Assembly: GCA_037952775.1 (NCBI GenBank)
Contig: JBANAY010000004.1
Coordinates: forward strand, 930,001 to 994,000
Reading direction: 5' to 3'
Source of the DNA: Clonostachys chloroleuca
Lineage: Eukaryota > Ascomycota > Sordariomycetes > Hypocreales > Bionectriaceae
DNA length: 64,000 nt
Numbering within the stretch: position 1 is the first letter of the stretch; the number at the start of each line of letters is the position of its first letter. The notes beneath the pieces are model-generated. The model did not search any database. It was given only the letters and a program-made list of their open reading frames with translations, and was not told the origin of the DNA. The position numbers and the translations under genes are program-made. Below, one piece after another: positions 10,560 to 24,237 of the stretch.

Positions 10560-12975
10560 TAACGATTTATTGTTTACAGTCTCGGCTACCTGATATAGGG
10601 TAGGCCCATAGGTAGGCGACCTCGATAATATCAAGTGATATTGTAAGTCAGTTTTTTCCAAAGCATGAACATCCCTACGGTGTGGCGTTAATGTGGTAAT
10701 GAGTAAGTTTTCTGGTCCTAAATATTGCTGCTAGAATTCAAGCACAGATATGAGTGTAATCATCTTGGCTAGCACATACAGCCCATACCCACTCGCTGTC
10801 TGATTCCCGATGATCTATCAAAATTTCTAGCATATGAAGTACCCGTTCACTCAACACCGGATCTACAGCTCAGTTTTTCACTCCAAAAAGCAATACCGAT
10901 ATTCTCACCTGGTTGGGCGGTCCGCACCGGCCGCTTTTCGCCCACTTTGCGCCCCACGCACTTTGGAGACGCTTTTTTGCTTCTTCCATGCGGTAATTTT
11001 TCAAACTCGGCGGGTTGACTGTATACAGTTTACCTTTGCCGGACTACGCAAGGAAATATTGGCAGATCTTCGGTATCGGTCCGTGCTGATTATCCTGGCT
11101 CGCAAATATGCAACTTAAAGTGGACTAGATAAACGCTCCGTTTATTGAACATCAACTCTTCAGGAGGGTACTGATTGCATTTGTCAAAGTCGTTCTATAC
11201 CAAAGTACGAGATCACAGAGCCGTATTCAACATAGAAACTTCTTGAATCAGGTTGGGAAAATGTTCCGTGATGAAATCCCATCAAGCTGGATGGCGAAAC
11301 GACCTGTCACTTTGTGTGGAAGGTTAGTTGGTCAAACCTCGACCTCATCGCGGTTCGCAAAGATATGAAGAAGCAAGGGGTTTATTTTCTGCTTGTAGGT
11401 CGATCTGTTTGTTGGCCCGATGCTACCTAATATTGCTTAATATTGGCCGGTGAGGTTGATTAGATTAGGGAACATCGGCAAATTTGCTTTCTTTTCCTCC
11501 TATTTGCTCCTCGTTCCCATTCTTTTTCCAATCCCTCTCCCATCCCTCTCCCCTAACTCGTACTTTCGATCTTACTAAATCCCCACAGTACGTATATCCT
11601 GCTGCGAGGTGGAATGCTAAAACCTGCAAATACAACCGGCTAATTTTTCGACGCAGGCAGATAAACGAAGGTCCCCTAGATAAGCCGCTGGAAAAAGTAC
11701 ATGAGATGCTTATAATAAATTCGTAATCTCCGAGGTCTGTATAAGCAGGTGAGATATGACCAACATGTTCCTTATGTTTCGCCTATGTAGTATCTAAGGG
11801 ATCCAAGTTTCGGAGCATGCACAATGGAAAGGCCGTTGCAAGAAAAGATCCTAATCCTCCGGTACACTCCCTTGCTCAGCTGGCTGGTAATGATAAGACA
11901 ACCAAATAAGATGAAATGAACCAATAATCGGTCTATATAATCTGCGATATCTGTCTTGTGACTGAAAAATCCCGGTTTGTGGTATTCGGACAACTCCTTA
12001 CAAAGATGGGCGGTTCCATTGGTGAATAGCAAATGTAGCTCTGTAACTATGACGATGACGAGATTCGGGGTTTAGCGAATGGGCTTCCCGGAGGGCCAGC
12101 CCGTAGCCGCTCCCTGTGCCTGGAAATGTCTACTTCTTCATGTAATATTACGGCTCATATTCTCCACGCCCCCCTAAGATATACTCCGGAGAAACGAAAC
12201 AGCAACAAGGCTGAGCTGTGCTTGTCTCCAGTAAAGCACAGGCAGAAATAAAATTTCATGCGCAAAAAGCAATCTTCATCGGTGATGGCGTCTGGTTGCT
12301 TGTATAACAATGAGAAAACTGGGTTGCTCCACACCCATACGTAGTTCTCTCAAAGCGGTTCTCCACTGCAGCGGGAGAGGATGTCAAATTTTCAAGCCTT
12401 TTTCTGCCTCGTACCCATGCCATAGGCCCCGGTTACACCCTTACGGAGGGCCATGATATTAGAGTGTGCTAAGAATCATGAGCACAACCCCACCGAGGCC
12501 AGCTCAGCTGGATAAAATATTTGGATTCTTTCGTTTATCAAAAGATTCGGATCACACGATTTAAAAAAACTAAATAATTAGAAAATAGCAAGATAAAAAA
12601 GAGGAACATGTGGTCTGTTCTCTGGGATGAAGTGTTGCGGCTGAGCCGGAAGCGCCCGGTGTCCGGACTGTCGAAAAAAGCAAGGCGAGGAAAATGAACT
12701 GACATGCATGAATGACAGCGGTGGCAGATGCAAGGTAGCAGCTAATACTGATCTGAGCGATCGGATTGGCCTGGAAATGCTGCACGGAGGAGAGGAGACG
12801 CAAAATGTACGAATACCGTGTTGTCAAAAACGCCACATTGGCTCTCCAAACCACTCCCGTAAGTTTCTGTCGAACTGCATTTAACTGACCGCATCTCCCT
12901 GTCTTTAAATCATTATTTCCTTATTCGTCCTCCGGTGGGATAGATGATCGTTAAGTGGATGAAACACCCGTTACC

Positions 12976-14456
12976 ATGGCCAGTTTCCCAGTAACCAACG
13001 GTGTAACGACCATTATTCCACCACCTGAAAATTATGTGGTGGATTTCGAGAACCCGAAAACTCAACATACCTTGGAGCATTTTATGATATTCGGTTTCCT
13101 GGGATCACTGGCCTTTATTTGTTTAGTGCAACGACTCTATACGAAACATTACATTGTCGGTGGCCTCCGGGCGGATGACTGTAAGTATCCTGGGCAGGAA
13201 TCGGCGCATAAAGGCGATCCTTAGCGAAGGATAAGTGAACAGGTAGAACTAATGATTTGGATAGACCTCATCACCAGTGCCTGGGTGGCGTCTCTGATAA
13301 TGGAGTCGGTTCAGATATGTAAGCGAGACTTGATCCTAACAATCTCACCAAATATAGGTGTACGTTACTCATCATATTTGTGAGCTAGGGTCAATATCGA
13401 TTGGAGGTTTGTGTCATCACGCCTGGGAGATGCCCATTGAAGTCTACAAAAAGCACATGATTGTAAGTCCGGACTGTTGATTCTGAATCTTGTTCATTCT
13501 TTACTTATAGAGACTCTACGTAGACCTCATATATCGCGGCGCCGGTATTTATCTTTTGCAATGGCATGAGTAAAACGTCTCTTCTTACATTTTATCTTCG
13601 GATTTCGACACAGAGGGCCTTCATAATTACCATTTGGGCGACCATGACCATTGTGGCCTGCTACACGATTGTCATTGCTGCCTTGCTCCTGTTCGGATGT
13701 CGTCCAATCTCCGCTTCCTGGGATCCCAATGTTATGGCCAATGCCAAATGCGTTGACGTGGCGGCTCTCTATATCGCAATTGCGATTGCCAACATCTTTT
13801 CCGACGTCGTTTTATTCATCATTCCCATCCCGACCGTTATGCGCCTCAAGATGCCTTTGACCCAGAAGCTGGGTGCCAGCCTGATGTTTGGAATCGGTTC
13901 AGTGTAAGTAGATTGGCCGATTCACTGAGACATCTTGGACTAACACTTTTCGGACAGTACTATCGCTACATCTATTGTTCGCATGGCTTACCTGCCTTCA
14001 CTCTTACATACAAACGACATCCCATGGGTGGCCGCGCCGGCCAACGTCTGGGTCTTCATTGAAGCGAATCTGTTCATCATCTGCGGCTCCATGCCCACGT
14101 TCAGGAAATTCTTCCAGAAGTTCGCCCCGAAATGGCTGGGGAGTAGCTACGGATCGCAGAATCACCCATCCAGAGGAAATACATACAAGATGTCGGGCAG
14201 TATGGTGTCTCGCCAGCATCGCACAGGCTACTCACAGTTTGACGACGCAGAATCAGACTCATTATCAGCCAAGGAGCTCCAGCAGCTCTCTGGCGCGACC
14301 GGTAAAATAGAGAGTATCGTTACAGGACATGTGACGTCTGTCGACTGTGAAGCGGCAGGGGGCTCGCAAGAACAGAATATGGTCGGTAAGGATATTATTG
14401 TTAATGGGAGAGGGATCGGTTTCACTAGGACGATCGCGATCAAGTACAGTACATGA
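12976..14456 (+). CDS. SAT4/rhodopsin-domain integral membrane protein
   Basis: Five exons fit in phase: 12976-13180, 13265-13318, 13389-13462, 13524-13903, 13958-14456 (403 residues). Joined, they give the family's landmarks: R-A-D-D-Y-L-I-T-S-A-W-V after the second helix, G-G-L-C-H-H-A-W-E, then A-A-P-V-F-I-F-C-N-G-M-S-K-T-S-L-L-T-F-Y. Next come F-G-C-R-P-I-S-A-S-W-D, the helix before P-T-V-M-R-L-K-M-P, and W-V-F-I-E-A-N-L-F-I-I-C-G-S-M-P. Seven membrane helices are expected, with a long cytoplasmic tail from about residue 280. The function of this large fungal family is mostly unknown. The third exon's acceptor (13388) is the least certain; an earlier AG at 13357-13358 leads to a stop. The next gene starts 315 nt downstream on the same strand. 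Confidence 0.85.
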
Positions 14457-14771
14457 ACACTCGGCCATTTGAGGCACGAACACATTGTTTTGTATTGTTA
14501 TTCTTATTTTTATGCCCTTATGAGCTACATTGATTGATACGTAATGATTGCAGCTGGTTTCTGCATGAAAGATGCGCGAAATGACCGGGAATAACTTCTG
14601 GTGACGGACGGCCAAGAAAGCCTTACGTTGGATGAGGCAGACACTGCCAAAGCGGTTAATCGTGTAAAACTGATCCGCACGTATTTGTTCGTAATAAGAA
14701 ACAGCAGGTCCCCACCGGATGGCTTCATCACTTCCATTTATGCATTGCTCAAGGACTGGCTGGCTGTGATC

Positions 14772-17700
14772 ATGGCGGATTCAGTTGAATACGGCGATCA
14801 AACTCTGCCAGCCAATTTGGCATTATTTCCGCTTCTCCTTGAGGCGCTCTTCAAAGAAGGTGCAGACCTTGTACCACATCAGCTTGAAGCCGTCCGTCAC
14901 CTGCCGTCCATCAGCGAAGGGCCCAGGTTCTCGGTTCGTCGCCATCTTCGCGCGCAGGCAGCAGGAAGAAACGTTGTCGCCAAGGTTCTCAACCGGTCCA
15001 TCTCGCCTAGCGCTGCGAAAAATGATGCCTGTACAATCGCCGATCTTATCCGGTTGTTGAAAGAAGTCAGGATACTTAATTACGGCCCATTTCGGAAACA
15101 CGAGAACATCGCTAACCTAGATGCCGTCGAGTTTGGCATCTTCTCTGGCGACCCATTTGAGATATGCCCGGTTTTGGCCTTGGAGGCAGCGGAACTCGGA
15201 AGTCTGGATACTCTCCAGAGCAAGCCCGCCTCACAGACTCTTCCATGGAGTGCTCGAACATCACTCCTCTTCGATGTTGCTAGCGGACTCAAGGCTCTGC
15301 ATGACCATGGAGTTCTCCATGGTGATCTCAATCCCTCGCACATATCAATCCATCCGCACCCTCAGAGAGGACTCTTAGCCAAACTTACTGGATTCGGAGA
15401 AGCTCAGATCGTTTCACATCTGAAGTCTGCTCCGGCTCTATTGGGTACCGCGCCATGGAGGGCTCCAGAGATCGAAGAGGCTTCTATATCCCTCAAAAAT
15501 GTTCTAAAGGCTGATATTTTCTCACTGGGGCTTGTTTTATGGTCTATCTGCGTGATGCAGGACCCATTCACCAAATTTGACCTGCCCATCGACCCTTCTT
15601 CGAGCGAAGAGAGCATTAAGTTCATTGTTCGTCAAGCATATCTATTTCGGTGTATCCCGTTCTTCATACAACACACAGTCAGAGAACTTGATGACGAGTC
15701 TCTTAAAATGCTGGAAGAGTTGTTTGAGTGCTCAGTGCGACTCACACCAGCGAGCCGAGATCTCTCAAAGATTCTGCACATCCTCACTCCGCATAACGGC
15801 CGGGAAACGGCACCAGCTCACGAAGAAGACTCCAGAGTCGACTTGGAAGATTCGTGTATTGATATGCCTGAGCAGTCGCTTACTAGCATCACAGCGGGCG
15901 TTTCAGTCCTCAAAGACCTGCCTTCACTTGTGGCAAAGGAATATGTGAAGACACTGCAGTCGATTCTGAATCTTCCCCCCACTGAAGAAAATAAGAAACT
16001 TATTGAAGGATCATCTTGGACGCTTTTCCTCTGCCATTTCTATGGATATGGAACTCAGCGCAGTGTGTCCGCCGCAATACACACCTTGATGCGTTACCCC
16101 AGTGACCCACAGTCACCAGCAATTCTCGTCGATAACACTATATCTATCCTGAAAAGAGCCCTGGGAGAGGAATTTCCAGTCGAAATTGCGTTAGACGATC
16201 TGGATATCTCACGCGAAGAGGGAAGACCTGGCAGCTTTGGTTCGTGGAAAACTCTTCGCCGGCCACCAGCTGTTAACTTACTTGAGCATGGGGTCAAGGT
16301 TGAAGAGACGGAGATCCTTGACTATTTAGATCGCGTCCGAATGGATGAAGGACTTCTCGAAAAAGACATTGGATCTAGCAACACTCTCCTACACATGGCC
16401 GCTATTTTCGGATTATCGGGTCACATTTCTTTCCTGGCAAGTCTTCCCCAGGTAGATATTGATGCTCAAAATGATAGAGGCGAAACACCCGTCTACCTAG
16501 CCTGTGTCTATGGGCGCATTGAGGCCGTACAAGTCCTTTTGGAGCTCGATGCAAATGCATCAATCAACACCCATGAACAAAACAACGGTCTCCATTGGCT
16601 ATCATCCTTCCCAAAGGAAGTAGTACAGCAACTAGCTGACGATCTGTTTGAAAAGGGGGCTGATCTGGTTCTGCCTGACAGGGAAGCCCTTCGATATATG
16701 CAATGGGCAGCAATGTGCCCTGTAGAAACAGAATTCATTCAGACCGGTAAAATACGAGGAAATCCCCTCTTGACAGCCATCAGCAATATTGATATCGATT
16801 CTGTGTTGGCGATCTTGTGCGTTTCTAAGGACTTCATCTCCATGTGCAGTCCAGAGACGCGGCTGTTTGTTACCTTGGATTTGGTCTTTGAGCCGGCGCT
16901 TCGTCTTGCGTGTGAGCTTCATTTGTTCGATATAATAAACATTCTATGCTTGGTGCTGAGGCGAATTCTCCTTTCTCTGCCAGAGGACTCGGTACCATCT
17001 GCTGCTGATGGCTTATTCCAAGAGTTGCGTAGCGGGTTGTGCGAGGTAGGGGAAGTCTTTACTGCCCTAACACAACCCACCTCCCATATACGGGCGGCTC
17101 TGGACATGCGCTTCCATCTTCATAGACTTGCCTACCATGAATCAGACTGGAAGATTGCATGTCGGCAAACAATCGAGGTTCTCATCGATCGCGGCTTCGT
17201 GACGAACATTGTCCGGACAGAGAGAGGGGCACTAGGGACTGCGGCGTTTGCTATTCATTGTGGAAACAACGAGGCCTTGCGTACAATAATTCAAATAACC
17301 ATGTCTCGGAGCGGCCAGTTGGAAGTTGTTGATCCCCAGGGATATACCTTGGTCCATCACGCACTGTCGAGAGACAGGCTCGATTCGCTCAAAGTCCTGG
17401 TCGAGCGTGGGGCAGTATTGGATCTACGACAGCATCGAAATCCTGAGCACTGCCTCACGGGTGCAGGAGCTAGCTACTTGCACGTTCTCGGATCGTTGCG
17501 GCTAGAAGACCCGGAGTTTGTGCACATCTTCCTGGACCACGGAGTCCCGGCAACCATTGAGGACAACCAAGGGAGTAGTGCCTTATCTCTGGCCTTGGTA
17601 CGCGGTGCATTCTCCGTTGCTCGTGCATTGATTCAACAAGGCGCCAGTCTACTAGAGAAAGGTCGGTATGGATTAACTCGGCTGGGTGAGTTATTTCTAC

Positions 17701-20700
17701 CGGGAATGATTGAGCAGCACGATGACGTTTTTTCAACGATCAAGTAAGTTCTTGAATTTATGCATTCAACTTGAGATTTTTTTTTTATCAACTTATCAAT
17801 AAGCTAACAACATTTAGATTCATTCTGTCTTATGAAGACAATAATTCATTATTCATTGTCTCTCCCGAGCTGGATTACACAATATTCCATATAATTGCAC
17901 AATGTTATTCAACAAGCAAACAATATCCGCGGCTTATTGACATGGTTGTTCAGAAATACGGATCAAGGGAGCATCTAGAGGCCCGAGCAAACAATCCGGC
18001 AAAATCCACTGCTCTTTTTACTGCCGTTGCCCAACTGAACCCGGTTGTCATTGAGGCTCTAGTCAATGCGGGAGCATCTATGACCGACACGGACTCCGAA
18101 GGTCGAACACCACTGCAGTATGCTCGTGTAGTCCATTCCAAACTCATCTGCAACGTACACAGCGTGTCTAGCGGTGATAAAATCGAGGATTTAGAGCGCA
18201 TAACTTCGATCGTTATCGTTCTTGTGGAGAAGGGAGGTCGTCTGGAGCATATCGACATACCCAGAATCAACGCCGCGTTGGACCTAGCCGAACCTTTATT
18301 GGAAAGGATGATGTGTTCCGAACATAAAGTGGCCTACATGCGTCACCTTGAATATTCTCTGATGGCCACTGTGAAGTCAGGCTATTCTGACATGATAGCA
18401 ACTTTAGATATTGACGGCCTTGATCTGGTCCGGAGGATTGTCCTAAGAAAAGTAAAGCCATGTCTTAGAATGGACCTGGAGTATCGGGTCTTGCCCCTAT
18501 CTTCGGACCCTTCAATGCCATTTGAGTATGAAGCAGTTAGAGAACGAATCCCATGGTGTCAAGAATTGACGAATAGGGATCTTCAGCAGTTTCAAATGGC
18601 GGCCGCGTTTGAGTGGCTTCTTGACCTCATTCAAGCAAACGACGTCCCCCCTAACAGTTCCCAGCTGGGGACGGAAGCCCTTCTTAAATATGCCTTGACA
18701 AGAAACCCGGCTGATCTGCCCTTTGATCCGCTAATTGTGCGATTCCCTTACGGGTTGTTGGAATGGTACGGACGCATCATTGCAACGAATAGTTTCTTGG
18801 GAAAAGAGCGTGATTGGGAGCAACGTTTGGGATTTTTGGAGATTCTCAAAGAGAGAGAGATGGCCCGGCAACAAGGGGTATTCCCACTCCCCGCCTTCGA
18901 TGAATGGTTCCGAGATTTCCACTTCAACAAGCTTCAGCCCAAGAAACTGGATATCGAAAATTCATTTGCTTCCGTCTCTACTGTCCTCCGTTGCCGTTGC
19001 TACTATGAAGACATAGGCAGCTGCACACGATTTAAGCTCATGCGTATTACCCAAAGAATGAGCAGCATCGATTCCGAGACATGGAAGAGTCGAGTCAAGG
19101 AGTATAGCGCAGGATTCGCAGGATTCGAGGGCAAGCTTTCGAACTGGAAAGAGCTAGCTACTGGCTCAAGAAAGGATTTGCAGCACATCTCCATTTTGGC
19201 ACAACTCCTTTCTGATACAGAGACACCAGAAATGGCATTTCTACTTGCACATCCTAAAAATCTTGGCGACATTCTCGTGGAACCTGTGACGGCAAATTCG
19301 ACGGCTGGTCCCCCTTCTGATAACAGCGGATTGGCAACCCTCAAGCCTGACTACAGACCGCTTGATACGAAGAAGTTCGAACTCCGGTTTCTCAAATTGA
19401 ATCCCCCACCATCCACCACGGGAAACACGCCTGAAGATCTCATAGAATGCGGTATAGAGCAGTATTCCATCTCTCCTAACTATCATACGAAGGAGTATCA
19501 CAAGTTTATCGCTAGCGCTGGTTCGAAATCAAGAACACCCATGGAACACTACAGAGGGTGGATCGAGGCATCAGGAAAACCTAGATTTACATGGGGAGAC
19601 TTTAATTGTCTCAGCTATACCTGGGGAGATTCTACACAGTCCAAGAAGATTCTACTCGATGGGAAACCAGTCACTGTGGGCGCAAATCTGGAAGCTGCGC
19701 TACGCTCCCTTCGTAGCACGAAACAGCATCGGGACGGGATTCTACTCTGGGTTGATGCACTTTGTATCAATCAAGATGATATGGACGAGAAAGCTAAGCT
19801 AGTCAACCAAATGTACAATATCTATCGGGCTGCTCGGACGGTGACGGTCTGGCTGGGCGCTGCGGATCCCGACACGTCCGATCTAGTGAATCGCGTTCAT
19901 AACTTTATTTCGACCTACACCCGGATGGACGAACCAGAAGGCAGCCTACAACAGGCGAAACTTTTGAAATGCCCGCCTATATGGTATTCAACTACCATAC
20001 TTCCGGCGGTAATCCACTTATTCGATCGACCGTACTGGAAGCGGCTCTGGGTGATGCAAGAGATAACAGCCAGTGCGCCCTGTGAGGGGTTCTATGTCGG
20101 AGGAGATGTAATATCCTGGAACGAGATGCTTCTGCTCATTCGCCATCACAGGAACCTTACAGACCTGCATAAGGCAACTGATGAATTTACTGAAGTGCAG
20201 CTTGGTCGAGCTTTTAGTAATTTGTCGCATACCAGGAGGCTCATGGCCATGGCTGAGATGTACCATACGAGCCCTGGGATATCACATAGGAATATTTCAC
20301 TAGAATTTGGTAGCTGGACGAACTGGATTTCACTCGGCGGCGGTGCCCATGTGACTGATGAAAGAGACAGGGTCTACGGTCTTCTCGGATTACTTAGTCC
20401 AAAGATTTCCTCAATGGTTCAAGTTCGATATTCAGTGACGGCGGCAACCGTCTTTCGGGACTTTTCAAGAGTTCTGGTTGAGGCAACAGAGGAATTCGAT
20501 GATGTACTCGCAGGGAATATCTGGGATCAGTCAGATGGTTGCTCTTGGGCAATAAACTTGGGTAAATCATTCAACCGCCGAGTGATCAACACCAACGCCA
20601 CGGGCGAACCAAGGCCATACGACCTACAAGAAGCTACCGATGAAAGGGGTTACGAGCCCTATGTGCCGCCAACCAAAAGGTTGAAGCCAAAATTTAGCTT

Positions 20701-21385
20701 CTCGGACGATAGCACCGTGTTGTCCATGTGGTGCCTTCACGCCGACAGCATAGAAGGGATATCTGGTTTTGCGTCCCGCCATCCACAAGTAAATATCGAG
20801 TGGAAACAACCAACACGGCCACTGCTTCCCGGGCAGCAATCCAGTGAGCGAGAGAGCCTGTTGAGAATACTGTACGCCGACGGAGAGAAAACCGATGACC
20901 CCGATAGCACCTTGCTTGATATACCGTGGTATGACGACGCTGAACCCGATGCTCCAATGATAGAACAACTACAAAACAACGGCTGGTGGGATATTATCCA
21001 GATGGACAATTTCAGGGCATTCCATGAATTCAGAAGGCAGAAAGGTGATTTCATTACCTATAATGGCGCACCTTTCAGCAGTTTCTTCCCCAGGACTGGA
21101 GCGCCGTGCACTAACAAGGAGAAAATACTGGCAGCGCTGGGTCCAATTGTACCAGTGCTAGATTCCACGTTCATCACTACAACTGGCGGTCAGTTAGGTT
21201 CAACTCCGGTGCCGGCTCAGGTGGGAGATTCTATCTTCATTGTCCCGGGATGCTCGTATCCCGTTTTGATGAGACTTGAGAATGGGTATCACCGAGTGGT
21301 TGGAGAATGCTACGTAGAGGGCTTGATGAAAGGTGAAGGTGTAGAAGACCATCTGGGTCAATTTGAAGAAATTCATTGTCTATGA
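14772..21385 (+). CDS. Giant kinase-like / ankyrin / HET-domain protein
   Basis: Two exons (14772-17743, 17818-21385), 2179 residues, uninterrupted. The intron has GTAAGT, a GCTAAC branch and TTTAG. The start is the first in-frame ATG; the frame is open back to 14595. Residues about 60-320 form a protein-kinase-like domain: N-V-V-A-K (Lys71), an alphaC-like K-E-V-R-I-L, H-E-N-I, and H-G-D-L-N with Asp185. The DFG aspartate is Gly207 (T-G-F-G-E-A), followed by G-T-A-P-W-R-A-P-E and a D-I-F-S-L-G-L-V-L-W helix. Ankyrin repeats lie at about 530-620, 860-970 and 1050-1095. A HET domain spans about 1585-1745: L-S-Y-T-W-G-D (from 1589), W-V-D-A-L-C-I-N-Q-D-D (from 1635), then R-L-W-V-M-Q-E-I. HET domains trigger incompatibility cell death in ascomycetes. 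A kinase-like front end and ankyrin sensor on one chain suggest a recognition/death switch; that role is inference. Loss of the DFG Asp suggests a pseudokinase. Confidence 0.9.
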
Positions 21386-22603
21386 CAGCTGTTGCACCTT
21401 GAATTTAGTAAGTAGTTGGGGAACATTTCTAAGTATAAAGACTGCGCTCTGTAGTTAACCTTCCAGAGGAAATGTTTGGACATATACTGAACTCGGAGAC
21501 ATTGTTAATCTATCGCGTATGTAAACACTGTTCATATGACTTCAAGATCTTGGAGATTCGATCCACCGGCGCTCCAATCCCAAACTGAGGGTATGCTGGT
21601 GGGCTCACTCCTAACAAGCATGCCCGAGTTAATTGTCTTTTGATTAAGATAGCATGACACAGATAGTCCTTAATCTCACAGAGGACTGGCTATAGCTTGC
21701 TTTGGTGGGTTGAAGCTAGGATGGTACTAAGAAGGTTATTAAGGGAGTATTACCTCTCACTACCAACCAAGCGACTGATACAAAAATATAGCACACCTAG
21801 AACCTCCAACGTTGAATTTCAACACAATATCAAAATAACTAATCAGTAATAAACACACTATCGAGCTAAATAATCTAGAATAATATATTGTTAACTTCTT
21901 ATTATGTTTAGTATTATAATAAAGAAAATGGGGTCCTTGACTTGTGTGAGAAGAGCTTTTGTGTGCCATGTTTTATAGGGGGAAGCTAATCTCCTGGATC
22001 GCATAGCGCCTATTCTCGTCTGCAGGGTGAAGTAATTAAGGTTTTGTATAATAATGTTCAGATTGTCATTAGGTTTTGTTGTGACAAATCCACCAGGACA
22101 AGCGTCCAGGACCACAACTTTGGAGGTAAATCTCTCTCTCTCTCTCTCTGACCTAGTCGTGGGCTTTACCCAAATACCAAGACCATGGGAGAGAGTTTGA
22201 GTATAATGTTAAAAAACAGTAATATAAGATCGCAGACCCGACATCATGATCCCAGCACAATGAATATGAGAGGCGAAATACAAGATACGCTAGCCCAAGG
22301 CTGCAGTCATGCGGAAGAAAAAGTCTATAAACCTTCATACCAATAATTCGCTTGCCATCGGGACAAGCCTCTCGTGGTATAACTATAAAGCCTACCCTCT
22401 TTCACCTGGCTTCATTCTCAACACACCAAGCTCGAGGCTGTTCGGCTTGCAAGACACCCAACCTAGTGATTACGAGTAGCCTCTTAGCTAGAGTCCTTCC
22501 ACCACCAAGACCACATATTCCTCTCATCATTACCCCTTCTCTATTCTCTATGGAAAATATCAATCCAAGGACGTAACTCATTGACAAGATCATCATTTTC
22601 AGG
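21386..22603. other. Intergenic, AT-rich, with a (TC)n microsatellite
   Basis: No gene supported. A (TC)n tract spans 22131-22149. Short ORFs at 21760-22576 lack domains. Confidence 0.6.
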
Positions 22604-24237
22604 ATGAGTTTAAAAACCACCACACTTGTCACCTACTACTCTCTACCATCCTATATCTGGTACTACATATTGAAAATCCTACTGAAAGATGGCGTTAGTT
22701 GTGCCGCATTTGCCGCTGTTTCTCGCGAGTGGCAGGCAATCATCGAACGGCATAACTTTGAACGACTGAAAGTAACGCCTCAACGGCTTAGCACTTTCCA
22801 AGAGATGACGCATCGTAATCAGCATCTGGTACGTTACATATGGCTATGCCTCGAAATTTCAGAGTATCCGCCTGTTGCATCTTGGGGTGTCGTTAACGAG
22901 GACAATACACTCATTGCAGAAGCAATCGAGAGCTTATTTTCAAGCCTTAGCACTTGGCAGCTGCTTGGTGATCTTACTCTTGATATCAGTGTCTATTCGC
23001 CCTCTGATGTGCGAAATCCGTTGTCGAGATATCTGACATTTGAGCCTGATCTGAATCCAAAGGATTGCCCCTACGATCAAAACATACACGGAGATGCCCC
23101 AGGAATCCCTTACCAAAGTCGTATTGACAAGTTCGCTCTTATGATACTCTTCGATGATCTCCTGTCGAGAAATGGATATGAAACTCGCGAGCTTGACGAT
23201 GTCGTCTATTGGCTCTCTGGCCAGGCAGAGACGGATCCAGACTTTCCTGGACAACCTCACATACTGTCGGATGATGAATCATTTGAACGAATGTTAACCG
23301 AACTGGAGCAGTCTACGCCAGCCCATGACGGATTAGTGAACTGTTGGGAGCAAATGCCTTCGGTGCCAGCGGTGACCCGCATGCTTCTCCGTCAGCAAAC
23401 CCGCCGAAGCTGGCCCCCCGAGCAGCTTCGCAAGCTATTTTTACGCCTCCCTGAGCTTCAGGAAATTCATTACGAGCCATGGAGGAATTGGCTTGGCCAG
23501 GGAGGAGGCGATTTTGATGACGGTAAGTGCGGCTCCTACTTTGAACCAGCACTCATCTTATACTGACTGATCTTATTCTTAGATTTACGAAGCTTCTTCC
23601 AGAAGCTTGCCTCAAAACATTGAAACGATTGATTCTGTTTGAAAACTTCAACGAGACTTACCCAGAGATGATGCATTGTCTGCGACTCCGCGAACCAAGC
23701 CCAAATTTAAGCGCGGCACTGGCTGAAACTAACCTGAGCCTCGAGCCTCTTTCCGCAGCATTTTCAGTCGATGCCAGCTATTTCTTCAATGCTTGCCACT
23801 CCTCCTGGAAGTGGTTTAACCTGACTTTGCTCGCGGTCACGTCACAGCTGCTACGACCTGACGCCGATCCACATCAGCTAGAAGAAATGCTTCAGGAAGC
23901 AGCGGCGGTAGCTCTGCGGATGCCCCAGCTTCAGACTCTGGAAATCTGGGAAGGGCGGAAGGGACTGGCGGCACTCTTCAAGTATCAGTCTCGGCCTGCA
24001 CGTCTTGCATGGAAGGCTACATGGTATTTCCGTATACCAGACTCCGTAACTCGGGCTTGGGACGAGGTGGGGATGATGTTCTATGGTCTTGATTGCGCTG
24101 TTGTCAAGCAACTTCTGGATGGCGCAGCAATCAAGTCTCATTCGGATTCAATCGTGCAATTACGGCTTTCACAGACGATAGTGCGGCCTGTCTCGTTGCA
24201 ACAGATTAGGCGGGAGCAGCGATACCTTGATCCTTGA
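22604..24237 (+). CDS. F-box protein of the fungal DUF6546-like type
   Basis: Two exons, 22604-23522 and 23603-24237, 517 residues. The intron uses GTAAGT and the cttcttccag acceptor; the earlier TTAG acceptor at 23582 would give a stop in the required phase. The N-terminus (about 14-55) reads as an F-box: L-P-S-Y-I-W-Y-Y-I-L, then V-S-C-A-A-F-A-A-V-S-R-E-W-Q-A-I-I-E. The rest is leucine-rich without regular repeats, with P-Q-L-Q-T-L-E-I-W and Y-F-N-A-C-H-S-S-W-K-W in the C-terminal half, as in the large expanded family of fungal F-box proteins carrying DUF6546. Expected role: substrate adaptor of an SCF ubiquitin ligase; substrate unknown. It lies 1.2 kb downstream of the HET gene on the same strand. 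A functional link is possible but not shown. Confidence 0.78.

Larger units (their letters stand above)
9637..12975. other. Gene-poor AT-rich region
   Basis: 3.3 kb without a supported gene. It contains a MITE-like element (9906-10143), a second imperfect hairpin (10474-10559), and AT-rich sequence between 9900 and 10600. Short ORFs at 10834, 11484, 11772 and 12570 show no domain or splicing pattern. Confidence 0.6.

Noticed and set aside
14601..14771. N-terminal extension of the kinase-like protein upstream of 14772
   Set aside because: The frame is open but has only a GTG; the first ATG is at 14772 and the extension shows no domain.
21551..21600. attcgatcc stretch resembling a tRNA T-loop
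   Set aside because: Flanking bases cannot form the T-arm stem and no cloverleaf fits.
22131..22149. (TC)n tract as a CRISPR or regulatory array
   Set aside because: A simple microsatellite without spacer structure; CRISPR is not expected in a fungal genome.
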